Source of the DNA: Rhizophagus irregularis
Lineage: Eukaryota > Glomeromycota > Glomeromycetes > Glomerales > Glomeraceae
Assembly (NCBI RefSeq): GCF_026210795.1
Contig: NC_089447.1
Location: 1,056,501 to 1,120,500 of the forward strand
DNA: 64,000 bases
Reading direction: 5' to 3'
The position numbers and the translations under genes are program-made. Positions 33,440 to 45,495 of this stretch are shown one piece after another. The notes below the pieces were generated by a model. The model had not been told where the DNA came from. It saw only the letters and a list, made by a program, of their open reading frames with translations, and did not search any database. How positions within the stretch are numbered: position 1 is the first letter of the stretch; every line of letters begins with the position of its first letter.

Positions 33440-36400
33440 CTATAATTTCCACTGAAAATCAGATTCTGCTCCAAAATGGTTTGTTGTATTATTGGTATAA
33501 ATAGATGATGACGTTGAAGTGGATGTTTGTAAAATTGGTGGCGGTGGCGTTGGCCGATTCCCTCCTGTCGTTGTTGCAATTGGCGATGGAGCAATAGGAA
33601 CATAATGTCTCGAATTAGTTGATGTTGACCCAGTAGACGTATTATTAATTGTATGTAAATGATGCTGTATCGGTGATGAGTCGGGTGGCGACGTTGTCCT
33701 TGTTATTGCCTGCTGTTGGTTATATGAATAATAATGATTATTTTGAAATGATGGTAAAATAGGAGGAGTAGGGAAAGAAGAATGTTGAACGATAGTAGAA
33801 TTTGGATCTACTACCACTACATTCGGCAAAGGATTCGGTGGAGGCTGCATGCTTGCAAGAGTTGAAATCTCCAATAAACCTTGAATACTGGGCAAATGTA
33901 TTCCAGAGCTTTGAGAAACATTAACGATTTTATTGCCGTTAGGAGATGTGGGTGATCGTAAATTCAAATCTTCCGGTCCATTATGAAATGGTCGAAATCC
34001 GTTAGTTACATATTTAGGATATTGATAATTAACTTGAGAAAATTGAGACCCATTAGGAGTTCCCGTGGAACTATTATTAGGAACTGCTATATGTATCGTT
34101 GATGAATTTGGAACAAGCGGCGAAGGAGAAAAAGTTGGAGATTCAGGTAAAAATGAAGATGGTAAATGTGGGCTTTTATTTGATTGAATTGATGATGAAT
34201 TTCCATTCACTTGAACATGATTTGAACTAAATTTAGAAGGTTTAGGTCTTTTCGAAATTGGATTAAGTTGCGACGAATCCAAACTAGGCTTTCTCAATAA
34301 CGGTTTTGATGGAATATCATCAGTTTCTTCAACATCTATTTCTGAATTTGAATCAGAATCAATTACGACGACATCAATATTCATGTTATTGGGTTGAGAC
34401 AATGAAGAGGATCCCTTTCTTTTCTGATTAGAATGTTCGGAAATGGAAGATTCCAATGTATCAGCTGGTTCCTTCGATAAAGGTTCCGATGTTGACGATG
34501 TAACTGTGGGACCATTTGTGGATTGCTCGTCATTTTGTGATTTTGGATTAAATAATGGAACTGTATCCTTTTCTCCATTTTTCAATTTTTCCATTTCTTT
34601 CTCACGTTTATCCATACGTTGAGTTACCAACTAATTAGCAAAAAAAATAAAATAAAATAAATTTAATATTGTTCTTGATTCAATTTTTTTTTTTTAAAAA
34701 AAAATACCTTTTCAATTAATTTATCAAGCTTTCGTCTTTTTGAAAGTTTTTCACTATCATTTGTAACTTTATCATTCTGTGAAATTGTCAAAGTATCATT
34801 AATACGCTTTGATATTAATGATTTAACATGAAGTTTAGCCAAAGACAATGTCCTGAAATCTTGATCTATTGACCTATCAAACTACGATAAAAATTATATT
34901 TAAATTAGCAAATTAAAATAAAATAAAAATTTAATAGTTTCTTAGATTCTCCAAAAAATTCTAACCTGCAGAGCACTTTTCCTTAAGAAATTCATTAAAA
35001 AAGATTCATAATGTGAATCAACAAATATTCGTTGACCATTCCTATTCTCACATTCTAGAACTTGTCCAGCATAGGTCTGTCTTGTTTCTCGAAGAACTGT
35101 CTATTTTCAAAATAAATAATTAAGAATATTATGATATCTTGTATAAAAAAAAAAAAAAAAGAAGAATCTTTTAAAATAAATATAAAATCATTTAAATTCT
35201 AAAGATAACGTTACCATACCATCAATGCGCAACTTAATTGTTGCATAACACTTGGACACATATACATTTGTCGATTTACAGTAAATGACACTTTGTTGGC
35301 CTTTAAATTCGCTTTCCCCTTGCCTTTCCATATTTTACCATTTTTCGTCTTGTTATTTAGTAATGAATTATTAATATCACCATTTGTATAAGGCGATTCA
35401 AGCGTTCTAAAAACGCTTATTGAATTAACTAATCCAGTTACGTTTGTTCCCTTTGAACCAATCGAAGGACAAGATGTGGCAGATATATTGACAATAACTC
35501 CAGCACTATTCGGAAACTACAATTATAAAAATAAAAGTACTATTTAGTTAAATTATCAAATTATTCAAATTATTTATATGAATTTTATATATTACCTTCG
35601 ATTGTATTGAAGTTTGCTTTAAAATATCAGATTGGGTAGGAATTGAATTTAAATTTGACTGAAAATTACTTTTCAGAAATATATAGAAAACAATGAAAAT
35701 AATGTAAACCATATTTTTTTTCTATAAAAAAAAAGAATTCATTTAAAATAAATGAAAATAATACCTTCGATACCATCCAATAAACTCTAAATTGTTCTCC
35801 TCGAAAAATTTTATGGCATCCTCACGTGAATTGGGTATTTCTTGCACTTCATCAGTCAACAATGAAGTAACAATTCTTTAAAAATTAAATAATATCGTTA
35901 GAAATCACTGCGCCTCGATGTTTTACTCCGCCTCAAAAAATTTACCTTTCCGATGCTATGAATTGACCGACACGACAAACGATAGTATTATCCGATCGAT
36001 CTACATCACATGTTCCACCTAGGTAGCCTAACACTTCATGTTTAACGTCGGCATAGGCACAGTCCAATAATGCTGAAACTACAGATTCGTCAATAGACAG
36101 CCGAAAGTTACTATATTATACAAGAAAGAAAAGACATATATGTTTAATGTCTTAGAGAAAAATATATGCAATATCTCCATTCCCTTTTCATAATGAATAC
36201 GGCAATCTACGCTTGTTTTTTTTTCGCTGACCACTCACAATGTAATTGGGAAGTGACTTGCTTACCCAACTGGGTCGTCAACTTTTGAAATTGTGGCATT
36301 CTTTTGTCGGGGATTACTTCGACCGACCATTCCTGCTGTACGATCTATAGTTGTGGACAACCGTCGCGAAATTGTAGGGTCCGTAATAGCTTTACTTTGT

Positions 36401-36510
36401 TGTCGATTCTCTATGGGTTCTGGACTATCCACCGTGGCATTAAATATTTTGCCATTTGTCATAGAGTTGTTTACATTCGACGTGCCGATGTCGTCTGTCT
36501 TTTGAGGCAT
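33440..36510 (-). CDS. MPN-domain protein with degenerate JAMM site (MPND/Abraxas-like)
   Basis: Eight exons: 36510-36266, 36110-35946, 35875-35765, 35668-35596, 35516-35220, 35100-34966, 34881-34708, 34630-33440; 796 aa. Residues ~83-290 form an MPN domain: LSIDESVVSALLDCAY, HEVLGYLGGTCDVD, IVCRVGQFIASER, EENNLEFIGWYRSN, PTQSDILKQTS and SAGVIVNISAT. The EVLGYLGG and GWY landmarks resemble MPND and BRCC36. Where active JAMM peptidases have H-x-H after GWY, this protein has R173-S-N175, so zinc cannot be bound normally; D188 may match the JAMM aspartate. A helical, Lys/Glu-rich part follows (about 340-450, KLSKRRKLDKLIEK, MDKREKEMEKLK). The last ~350 residues are disordered and Ser/Pro/Asn-rich. 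It is probably a scaffolding pseudo-enzyme; its partner is unknown. Confidence 0.82.
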
Positions 36511-37466
36511 CTTCAAGCGATCTATAAAGGAAAAGTAACTAGTTTCCCGAAAAAGTGAGTGAGAAGTAATGTTGAAGTCTATAACCGAGTTGGCTTTTTG
36601 TTGTAAAACCGTGCGATGGCTCAGATTTATGATGTTACTAAGTTCCTTTAATAACTGGTTTTTTTAATAAGAGCAATCTACGATTCGAAGAAATGGAAAT
36701 CGATGTAAACTGGCGATCTTACAAAACGATCGTGAATTAAGTTTGTTAAGATCGTTCGAAAAAATGGTGGTTTTTTGTTAACTAATAGGAAAAGTTCTAT
36801 GGTACACACTAAAAACACTACGAACTAGCATATCAGTTTTTTTGTGTTTATGAGGCTCAGAGAATTTACTATCGCTGTTTGGGGCGCCGTTAGTACTATA
36901 AATTGGGGATCGTGTTATAGCCAATCAAAATGGACATTAATTTGTACGATCATTTGATACACATGATAAACTGATTAACACTGATAATAACAAATATTAT
37001 ATATTATTTCAACATATTTACATCAAAAGAAAAAATGAAATAAAAAAATGTGCATTTTTGATAGATTAAAGTTTTTACAAACCTCCTTTTCCTTCTTATA
37101 AAGAAAAAAAAATGCACAAACCTGTAAAAAATACGTATGTATAATAAAATTTAAATAATTTACTATTCAACTAATTTTTTTTTTCTTGCAACTATGGTCT
37201 GTTATAATTAATACAATTACTTTTGTGTTATTAGTAATTATTTAACATTATTGTTTCTTTTTCCCTTATATTAAATGAGAAGGAGGTAGTAAGTAAAAAA
37301 AAAAATATATATGCACATCCCGTATGAAAGCCTTGAAAATCAACTAACACAAAGATAAAATATATATATAATGAATAAAAAAAGAATATATTGTCACATT
37401 TAATTTTTTAAAATAATGTTCATTTTAAGATTTCCTCGTCTTGATATTCCTTAAATTTTTTACAAA
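36511..37466. other. Spacer upstream of the MPN gene
   Basis: 956 bp between the MPN gene start and the stop of the STM1-family gene, both on the minus strand. The stretch 36560-36960 has higher GC content and should hold the promoter. No coding potential was seen. Confidence 0.45.
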
Positions 37467-39102
37467 TTAGGAAGCACCGAGACTTGGAAAAGCACTTTGA
37501 TCATCAAGGTTGACGACGCCGCTACGTCCGCCGCCGCCACCTCCACGACGACGATTATCACGATCATCATAATTATTTTCGCGACGATCGCGTCCATCAC
37601 CTCCACCTCCTCTACCGCCACCACGGCCACCACGTCCACGACCACGTCCGCGTGGGGCACCTCCTCCATGTCTCTCGAATGTTTGCGTAATTTCTACAAA
37701 ATTTTTAGACTTATTCTTCTTGTTCTTGAGGCGATAAGATTGTTCCTAATGATTAAATGTTTGAATAAAATATAAATAAAAGATAACTTCATAATTTCAG
37801 CATATTTAATATTTTACTAACTTTCCCAGTAAAAAGAAAATCATCTTCTTCGTCCTTTTCAAGAGGGACGGCGTCTTTCCACTGAGAATCATCAACTCCT
37901 TCATTAGGTTTTCTAGCTTCCGGAAGAGTAATATCTAATAACTTTTGGGCTTTCTCGGCACGGTATTCGTCAAGAGTCTTTTGATTTTCTTCAGGTTCAG
38001 GAGCTGGAGTCGATTCATTGGCAGCAGTATCTTCATTTTTCGCAGCTTCATCTCCATTCCAAGCATCATTGGTTTCAGGTTGTTGCTCCCAACTACTATT
38101 TTCAGTTTTTTCAGCGGAGTTGTTCCAACTATCATTAGTAGTAGTATTACTTTCTTCAGGAACAGCAACACCTGCACTCCAATCATTATTTTCTTCGGTG
38201 GTTTTGTTATCACCCCAATTACCAGCATTGGCATCATTAGCATTATCACCCCAAGAGGAAGAGGCATTAGCATCACTGGGTTCTGCATTCCAACTAGGAT
38301 TTTCAGTTGCAGTATTATTATCCCAAGGTGTTTCGGTGGGTTTACCCCACCCTTGATTTTCTTTCTTTTCACTATCACTATTAGTATATTAGTATTTAAT
38401 CAATATTATAAAAAATAATCAAATTTGAAAAAATATACTCACTGTCTTCCTGTTCCGCTATGCCTATCATATTCACGACGTCGGCCGCCGCCGCCGCCGC
38501 CACGACCACCTCCACGACTACGATCACTTGGACGAGCACCGCGTGGGGTTCTTGTAGGATGATAATCACCGCCTCCACCGCCTCCACCACCTTCTTCACG
38601 ACGGGAAAGACGAGGACCTACATTTCGATCACGAGGAGCTCCTAAAAATAATGAAACCCGAATTATTAATTAAATGTTATCAAAATATCTGTGAAGTTTT
38701 GAAATTCATTAAATATAATAGGATCTAAAGTTTATTAAATTATTAATTGAAAGCCATTTCAACGATTCTTTATCTTTTCTCGTAAGAAAAATTTCAAATA
38801 AATTTTGAGAGATCGCGGCATAAAGCTTTTTAAAGTAAATAATATATTTATTCTTTTAAACGAAAATACATACCAGATCTCGTATCTTCATTATTTCTGT
38901 TTGAAGCAGAAGGCTTGTGTCCACCTCTTTGAGGATACTCGTGACGAATTCTGGCCTCTTTGGGAGATGCACGAGACCTGTCAACTTTTTTCGGAATAAC
39001 AACAGGTTGTTCCTTTGATTGTTCCACTTCTTTAGCAACGGCCTCAGGATCTGTACTCTCACCTAGGAGGTCGAAAGGATTTCGACTTGCAACACTCGCC
39101 AT
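37467..39102 (-). CDS. STM1: Stm1/SERBP1 (HABP4)-family ribosome- and RNA-binding protein
   Basis: Four exons: 39102-38874, 38641-38443, 38377-37822, 37745-37467; 420 aa. The family clamps inactive ribosomes and binds mRNA and G-quadruplexes. N-terminus MASVASRNPFDLLGE is the Stm1_N signature. An RGG/glycine-rich block follows (GGGGGGGDYHPTRTPRG, RSRGGGRGGGGGG), then RREYDRHSGTGRHDSEKKE, the start of the HABP4/PAI-RBP1 domain. Its distal part is NQKTLDEYRAEKAQKLL, ...EDDFLFTGK and KNFVEITQTF. The C-terminus is a second RGG region ending in NLDDQSAFPSLGAS, a common hyaluronan-binding-family tail. Inserted in the HABP4 region is an acidic stretch with nine tryptophans in WG/WN/WS context (residues 153-249). 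Head-to-head with RPN8. Confidence 0.92.
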
Positions 39103-39580
39103 TATCAGGAAGAATTTGATGGATGGATAGAGACAATCCTTTTAATTAAGATTGTCGCGCCTATTAAAAAAAAATGCTCCATATATAGGTTTATAATTTC
39201 TAAATTTGTACTTAATTTTACTAATTCCAACAATTCTAACCAACCAAAAACTCCAAGAGATCGGTCACAAATTGCACAAATTGGGCGCATTTTGTTTATG
39301 TCAATCCTTTGTCATGTGAATATAGTGAGAATAACTGATTTATCAAGAAAAAAAAATCTCGAACTGACATCTACCAATAAAAATTCATGTACATTTTTAT
39401 TACGTTAACACGATAAACGTCAGCAGTATCGTAATGATCTTCGAGACATAAAAATTTTGATCTCTTTTTTTTTTTTCATAAGCCGCGATTATTTTTCATA
39501 GATCGCGTCTTCATTTTACTTAGAGTCCTTTTTAGAATCAATTAAAGACTTTTTTTTAAGTAGTAAAATTAATAAAAATC
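39103..39580. promoter_or_regulatory. Divergent promoter region, STM1 / RPN8
   Basis: 478 bp between opposite starts, with a more GC-rich centre (39395-39500) flanked by T and A runs. No named site was identified. Confidence 0.45.
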
Positions 39581-40784
39581 ATGTTACCTACCACTAATCC
39601 AATAACGATCTCTCAGAATACCACAGTGATTGTTCATCCTTTGGTACTTTTGTCTGTGGTTGATCATTATAATCGTGTAGCTAAAAGTACTAAAAAACGT
39701 GTCTTAGGGGTTCTTTTAGGACAAAACAATAATAAAACTGTCAACGTAGCGAATAGTTTTGCTGGTAATATATAAGTTTTTTTATCTTTTTTTTCGAATG
39801 GTTAAAAAAACGTGTTGAAAAAATAATGAACTTCTGTTTAATACAAAATAATAGTACCCTTTGAAGAAGATGAAAGAGATCCATCTGTTTGGTTTTTGGA
39901 TCATAATTATGTTGAAGCCATGAATGATATGTTTAAGAAAGTTAATGGTAAATACTATTAAAAATTCTTTCAAAATCATTATCACTGGTCTAAAAAAAAA
40001 AAAAATTTTGAATGAATTAGCTAGGGAAAAGATGATTGGATGGTATCATAGTGGACCTAAACTTCGCGCATCAGACTTGGAAATTAATGAATTATTTAAA
40101 AGATATACTCCAAATCCAGTTTTAGTTATTGTAGATGTAGAACCAAAAGATATAGGCATACCCACTGATGCTTATTTTGCTATCGAAGAAATCAAAGATG
40201 TAAGTGAAGATCCTCTCAAAGTTGTTATTTTATTAAATTTTTTCTAACTCTGAAATTTTAATAATTAGGATGGAACAGCTACTACTAAGACATTTATGCA
40301 TGTTCCTTCACAAATTGATGCAGAAGAATCAGAAGAAATAGGTGTAGAACATCTTTTACGTGATATTAAGGATAATGCAGTTGGTACATTATCAACTCGT
40401 GTTACAGATCAATTAAATTCTTTAAAAGGCTTACAATCTCGTCTTGAAGAAATTCGAGAATATTTACAAAAAGTTGTAAATCGCCAGTTGCCAATTAATC
40501 ATCAAATAATTTATAATCTTCAAGATATTTTTAATTTATTACCAAATCTTAATGTCACTGATACTGTCAAATCATTTTCTGTAAAAACAAATGATCAATT
40601 ATTAGTAATTTATTTGTCTTCTTTAATTCGTGCTGTTATTGCTCTTCACAATTTAATTAATAACAAAATCGAAAATCTTAAAGGTGAAACTGTTCAACCA
40701 ATTGAAGAAGAAAAGAAGGAAGAAAATAAAGTTAAAGAGAAAGACACAAAAGAAGGTGCTGAGGTCAAGGAAGGAAAAAAATAA
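39581..40784 (+). CDS. RPN8: 26S proteasome regulatory subunit Rpn8 (PSMD7)
   Basis: Four exons: 39581-39764, 39855-39947, 40021-40199, 40269-40784; 323 aa. Rpn8 pairs with the deubiquitinase Rpn11 in the proteasome lid. The MPN domain is evident: [72 protein letters not shown] and [15 protein letters not shown]. As expected for Rpn8 it is MPN-minus: the second JAMM histidine is glycine (HSG). The C-terminal helices [17 protein letters not shown] and [16 protein letters not shown] are the part that packs in the lid helical bundle. The C-terminus is a Lys/Glu-rich tail. Confidence 0.97.
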
Positions 40785-40942
40785 AGTTTTGTCTTGTAGA
40801 ATTTCATTTGTTATTAAATTTATATATGATTTTGTATTATGTTTGGTCAATTAAAAGTGGTTTTTTTTATTAATATAAATTTTTGTTTATAAAAATTACG
40901 CATTATTAAATTTACAAATAACAAAAAAAAAAAAATATTACA

Positions 40943-42089
40943 TTAAAGTTCAACAAAACTAGTTTCACCGTTTTTGGTGGTAATTTTAACCATTTTTCCT
41001 TGAGGTACAGATAAAGTTCCATTAGTATATTCAAATATACGTCTACAAAATAAGGTATTTTTTTTTTTAGTAGGATTCAATCTAGTTTATATTATTATAT
41101 TATATTATTTATTTATTTATTTATTTTTACCTAGTTAATAAATCTAAAGGAATCCATTGGGAGAAATCAGCATCTGGCATTCCCTTACGATTATCCGGAG
41201 TATCAATCGTTGCCCTAATCATTTCAAGCGATTAATATTTGACGAAGTAAACTTAATTAACTTAATTAACATATACTTATTATACTTACGGTTGGATAGC
41301 CATGACTTTTGTATTCTTTGGTAATCCACCTTTTTTTGAAGCTATACTATTGAATAAATGATGAACAGCAGCCTTTGCAATTCCATATCCAATAAATCCT
41401 AAATAAAATCGGATTAATATAAATATAATAAATTTATTTGAATATTTAATAATTACCTGGAGTAGATTGCAAGTCAGCTACACCCGTCAACATAAGAAAA
41501 CCTCCTCTAAGAGGAAATTTAATTAAATTTAATTAAATTATAAAGTTTACAAGGAATAATTCGTTAAATTACTTACTCTTTTAGGTTTACAGTACTCAAT
41601 TTTGACGCGATCAAGGAAGGATTCAAAATTTTCTTAATCATCAAATCCGCAGTCTCCAAAAAATCTATTAAAAAAAATCAAACTTTTAACAACCTTAAAC
41701 AACAGATCAAAATCAAAACAAAAAAAAAAAATTTCGAATTAACAACCTTCTTTAGCCAAATCACCCATACAAAAGCCACCAGCTACACATAAGATAGCAT
41801 CATACTTTTCACCATTAAGTATTGAATTAGAATTTTGTATAACTTTTTTCCCTTGTACTTCTAAAGACTCTTCTTTATTAGAAACTACAATATTATGAGC
41901 AGCTTCTTCATTTGGACGCGTTCCAATTGAAGTCACTTCCTAAATAATATCACATATATGAATACACAATTTATGACATATTATATAATAAAGGCGTAAG
42001 TAGCTTACCCAATTATTCTTGTTGAATAAGGTAATTAGACTTCTACCTAGGTTACCAGAGCCTCCATAAATAACAACTCTATGAGCCAT
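40943..42089 (-). CDS. QDPR: Quinoid dihydropteridine reductase (SDR family)
   Basis: Seven exons: 42089-42009, 41939-41747, 41664-41577, 41506-41457, 41398-41290, 41214-41131, 41042-40943; 234 aa, the size of human QDPR. The enzyme regenerates tetrahydrobiopterin from quinonoid dihydrobiopterin with NADH. Rossmann start is RVVIYGGSGNLGRSL, followed by the acidic NAD strand region, AILCVAGGFCMGD, NLKEGGFLMLTGV, and the SDR active-site pair in TPGFIGYGIAKAAVHHL (Y-x3-K). Also visible are QPATIDTPDNRKGMPDADF and the C-terminal GKMVKITTKNGET. It lies tail-to-tail with RPN8 with only 158 bp between stops. Dihydropteridine reductases are patchy in fungi; early-diverging lineages retain pterin metabolism. 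Confidence 0.93.
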
Positions 42090-43675
42090 TTTTAACGTTA
42101 CAGTTATTTAATGTTACAGTCATATAATATATTAAAAGAAAGACTGATCAAGAATTTTGGTACACTAGGTACACTAAGAATTAACTGTATATGGTATGCA
42201 GAAATTTTCAGGGGTCAAAATCACCGATAATCGAAATGACTAAAAAAAAATATTTTTTTATTCAGACAAAACTCATTCTTTAAATAAAGTTATTTTTCCT
42301 TAAATAGACAAGTTTAAATAGTACAACTTTTTTTTTAAGTTCTAACTTTTTTATTTAATAATTTAATTTAACTAACTATTTATTACCTTTCACTTACTTG
42401 GTTAATTATTCTGAAAATCTCGTGCTTAACATCTTACAACTAGAAGGTTCCTTCTCATAATTAAAATATTTTAGTACTCGATCATTATTAATTCCCTTGC
42501 ATAGTCAATAAATATTATTTCTATTATTAAAAATTTTAACATAGAAAATCATACCAAAAAAATCGGCAAACAACAATATTATTTTTTTCTCATTGTCTTT
42601 AATTGTCTTATAAAAAAAAATAATTTCATATTACTAATAAACAAGTATAGTTTAGTCTGTTAAACAGGTCCGTGCAATACGTGTAAGATTTCCGGTGACT
42701 AGTGATAACTGATTTACCATTATCGCGAATTTAAAAATGCTAAAGATTCAGATTTTAATTTTAAAAAAATTTAATATAAGTACAAATTGTTTATAATGCG
42801 ATTTGTAAAAAAAAAAATATTTAAATAATAAAAGGAAAAAATATACATTTACGAATTTAGGGGAAAAATTTAAAAGAATGAATTACTTGCAAGAACTAAA
42901 AAATTTACTAAGCTAATTTTAAAGAATGTAAAGGCATTTATGGAATGCTTTCTCTATTACATATACATATATAATAACTACTATTTGATAATCTACTAAT
43001 ATAATAAATAAATATGTAAAAAATTATAATAATGTTTTGTTTTTGCTATCTCGTTTTCTTTCTTCCATTATCCTTTGCTTTTTGCTTTTTCAATTTTATA
43101 TTGCTTAGTACTTCACCAAGGAATTCATTTCAATTTCTTTGTCGCGTTCATTTTGTTGTTTGCTGTCCCAATATATATTTATTTGCGCGACTCATTACGT
43201 TCCTCTTATTTAATAATTACACTAATTAAATTTAATTGCAGGATAATTTTTTTTTTTAAAAAAAAAAATTCTGGTTTTTAATATGCCAAGTGAAAAAGGT
43301 AATGATAATCAAAATAAATTTCGATTACATTTTAACATAAAAAAAAAAATCTGCCACAATAATGTAGCAAAGCAAAAGCAAAGCGAATATTATCTTAAAA
43401 ATAAAGCAAGGAAATCTTTAAAAAAAACTGTACAAAAAGAAAAAAAAATGAAGAGAAAAAAAACCAAACCAATAATATAACCAGGTATTATAAGACACAA
43501 AGAATAAAAAATTATCAGTGATGAAAAACACGATTTTTTACAAGATTCCACCCAAAATGTTCATAATTGATTTCGCTAATGAAGGAAGGAATGCATTAAT
43601 AACTATTATTCATCCCTAATAAGAATATAAAATTAAGCTATTACATTTTTTTTTCCTTCATTAACGTTGTTTAAA
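42090..43675. other. Spacer upstream of QDPR
   Basis: 1.6 kb that holds the QDPR promoter and the 3' UTR of the bZIP gene. The region 43030-43270 is T-rich with a T11A11 palindrome at 43247-43268. A Lys-rich open frame at 43283-43480 was considered and rejected. Nothing else was recognised. Confidence 0.45.
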
Positions 43676-45495
43676 TCAATATCTCATCATACCGGAACCT
43701 GGAGGTCCATTAACGTGATTTGACATATGTGGAGGGACTTGCGACATTCCCATCGTTCCCTGTACATTAGGCATACCTGCATTTGTGCCTTGCATAGTCA
43801 TTCCAACGTTAACATTCATTGTATGCCCAACGTTCATTCCAGACATATTTGGTGGCATCCCTCCAACATTAGGTGGTATTGTATCTAATCCCATCACTCC
43901 ATTAGCTTGAGCAATTGGACAATCCTTATGTGCAAGCAATAATGTTTTTAAATTAAGAATCTCTTCACGTAAACTTTGTGCCTGACTTTGCAAAGTCTCG
44001 TTGTCGTTTGTAAGATATTCAACTTTAGCTTGTAAATTAGCAAGCCACTGTTTCTTACGTTGACGGCATTTGAGTGCAGCTGTTAATAAATTATTTTATA
44101 AATTATTGGAAATTACGAAATTATAAGAATATGATGAATATTAATTAATAACTAAATTACCTTGACGATTTCTTTCCAAAAAGTTTCTTCGTTTTTCTTC
44201 ATCCGTCATATCACTTTTAGATTTTTGACCATTTTTCTTTACAGGGGGTTGTTCTGAAATTAAATTATCTTCAGCTTTTCGACGTGCATTACGAGGACTT
44301 TTTATTGGACTGGAACTGGCTGATCTACTACTATCATGATCCATCGATTGACTAGTAATAACTGATCCTTTATGTTGTGATGATATATTTGAACTTATAC
44401 CATTAGTATGTGTTACATTATTTAATACAACAATAGGATTACTTGAAGACTGCGTAAAATCATCTTTTTCGGTCTTTGGCATGATTGTATGAACTAATGG
44501 ATTTGTTGCCATTGCAGCCATGGATCCATTTGTCATTCCAAGCATATTTGTCGCTGACACGGAAGGTTGAACAACCCCAGATTGTGATGTAGGAACACCA
44601 GAAACGGTGGCACCGGAATTTGTAGATATTGTTTTACGTTCTGAATCTGTAAGAGGTTTTGGGACACCTTGAGTAAATACATTACGATTAAAAGGGTCTG
44701 TAGTTGCCATTGCAGGAATTGAATTCATGAATGATGTAGCCGAACTTGTGCTCGTGGCTATGGCCCCAAAAAGTGCAGCAGTTCCAGGCGATGCATCTGT
44801 GAATGAACCAAAAGGAAGTGGTGTAGTTCCTGTACGCCCATCAAACATCATAGACTCTTGTGGTCCCGTTAAAATAGAAGGTGACAATGGACCAGTTCGT
44901 AGTGACTGTAAACTCCAACCATATTGTTCTTCATTAGCACTAATACCAGCCGATGGACTTTCAAGTTGTGCAACTGGAGGTAAACTTGGTTTTGGACTAT
45001 TTGTTCCAGTACTTTCTGAAAGGGGATTGGCTCCAGAAAAACTTTGTTCAAATGGATTTGGTTCCAAATCATGTTTTGAACAAGCAGCTAAAAATCTTGT
45101 AGGAGTTTGTTCAACTACCAGTTCTTTTGAAGGTAGTTTACTGGCATTTTTAACCGGCGAAGATGAAGGTGATTCGGATGCAGATGTTTCGGGAGATCTG
45201 CCGGCTGAAAAAAAAATAGAAATTTCGGAATATAAGTATATGTTATGTTCATTCGCGTTTTTATTTTTTGTTCAAATAATTCTGTTCTTTCCTTTTTCAT
45301 AAGAATAATTTTTTTTTTTCATTTACTCTAATTTTTATAATTAAACATAATATACTAAAAAAAAAATAGTCCATTTCTTTTATTCATGATAGTCAATCTA
45401 CTCTAATAAAAATAAATAATTGTTTCTTTTTTTTTTTTGAAAAAAAAAAATTTACCTTCATTTGTAGTGCCTGACTTGTTTGATGGTGAATGCAT
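43676..45495 (-). CDS. ATF1: Atf1/AtfA-type bZIP stress transcription factor
   Basis: Three coding exons: 45495-45456, 45204-44161, 44079-43676; 495 aa. Atf1-type factors act downstream of the stress MAP kinase and bind CRE-like TGACGTCA sites. Residues ~55-140 contain PFEQSFSGANP, GWSLQSLRTGPLSPSILTGPQ and TPLPFGSFTDASPGTAALF, resembling the Aft1 HRA/OSM region with SP/TP MAPK sites. The bZIP starts at EEKRRNFLERNRQAALKCRQRKKQWLANLQ and continues into the zipper VEYLTNDNETLQSQAQSLREEILNLKTLLLAHKDC. The C-terminal tail is a Met/Gly/Pro/Asn low-complexity stretch. The first coding exon encodes 13 residues. A GTAAGT at 45796-45791 paired with TATAG at 45515-45510 (minus strand) looks like an intron in the 5' UTR. 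Confidence 0.94.

Noticed and set aside
37497-38645. Open frames antisense or in other frames of the STM1-family gene, rich in S/T/A or V/M/E
   Set aside because: They arise from the RGG repeats and the Asn/Trp-rich insert of the real gene read in the wrong frame.
43283-43480. 65-codon Lys-rich open frame (plus strand)
   Set aside because: It is composed almost wholly of A-rich codons, as expected from AAA/AAT-rich spacer DNA; there is no domain, no splice partner and no relation to its neighbours.
44727-45302. 191-codon open frame antisense to ATF1
   Set aside because: It is the complement of a well-supported bZIP coding exon; its composition mirrors the sense strand and nothing similar is known.
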